Position numbers and translations under genes: made by a program. Below, in pieces: positions 6,514-6,514 of a stretch of DNA of 6,514 nucleotides. This stretch comes from Syntrophomonadaceae bacterium (GTDB lineage Bacteria; Bacillota; Dethiobacteria; DTU022). The first letter of the stretch is position 1, and the number at the start of each line of letters is the position of its first letter. The stretch lies in contig PUKR01000253.1 in the NCBI GenBank assembly GCA_003552365.1, positions 1 through 6,514 of the forward strand, read 5' to 3'. Under the pieces are notes generated by a model. That model was not told the origin of the DNA, did not search any database, and saw only the letters and a program-made list of their open reading frames with translations.

Positions 6514-6514
6514 A

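Overview
The window is ordinary bacterial chromosome of moderate GC content. It has strong purine-rich ribosome binding sites (AAGGAG, AGAGGG, AGGGAG), two TTG starts and tightly packed genes. Together with the protein families, this suggests an anaerobic or thermophilic Bacillota of the Desulfotomaculum/Pelotomaculum kind. That placement is inference from style; there is no rRNA or marker gene.

Layout: (i) 2-535 (+) is the 3' end of a flavin/NAD(P)-type oxidoreductase (GltD-like) with a C-terminal two-cluster ferredoxin domain carrying ten cysteines. (ii) 536-711 is a convergent intergenic gap with a modest hairpin that may terminate one or both transcripts. (iii) 712-6342 (-) is a three-gene signalling operon. 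In transcription order it encodes an 843-residue multi-pass membrane sensor histidine kinase (nine predicted membrane helices, then GAF-PAS-HisKA-HATPase), a 670-residue cytoplasmic kinase-like protein (receiver-like-GAF-PAS-HisKA-degenerate HATPase), and a 350-residue receiver + HD-GYP response regulator. (iv) 6343-6405 is a short leader with an inverted repeat. (v) 6406-6514 (-) is the 3' end of another gene whose last residues resemble the C-terminus of a beta-ketoacyl synthase.

Proposed working: the membrane kinase has all its catalytic boxes. The second kinase keeps a perfect H-box but has lost the N-box Asn, the G1 DxGxG and most of G2, and its N-terminal receiver-like domain lacks the conserved Lys and the full acidic pocket. 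It looks like a paralogue of the first that has become a phosphorylatable or scaffolding pseudokinase. The response regulator has an intact receiver and an intact HD-GYP active site, so the output is probably c-di-GMP breakdown rather than transcription. The best candidate for an unusual system here is this kinase/pseudokinase pair feeding a c-di-GMP phosphodiesterase. Its wiring is inferred, not shown.
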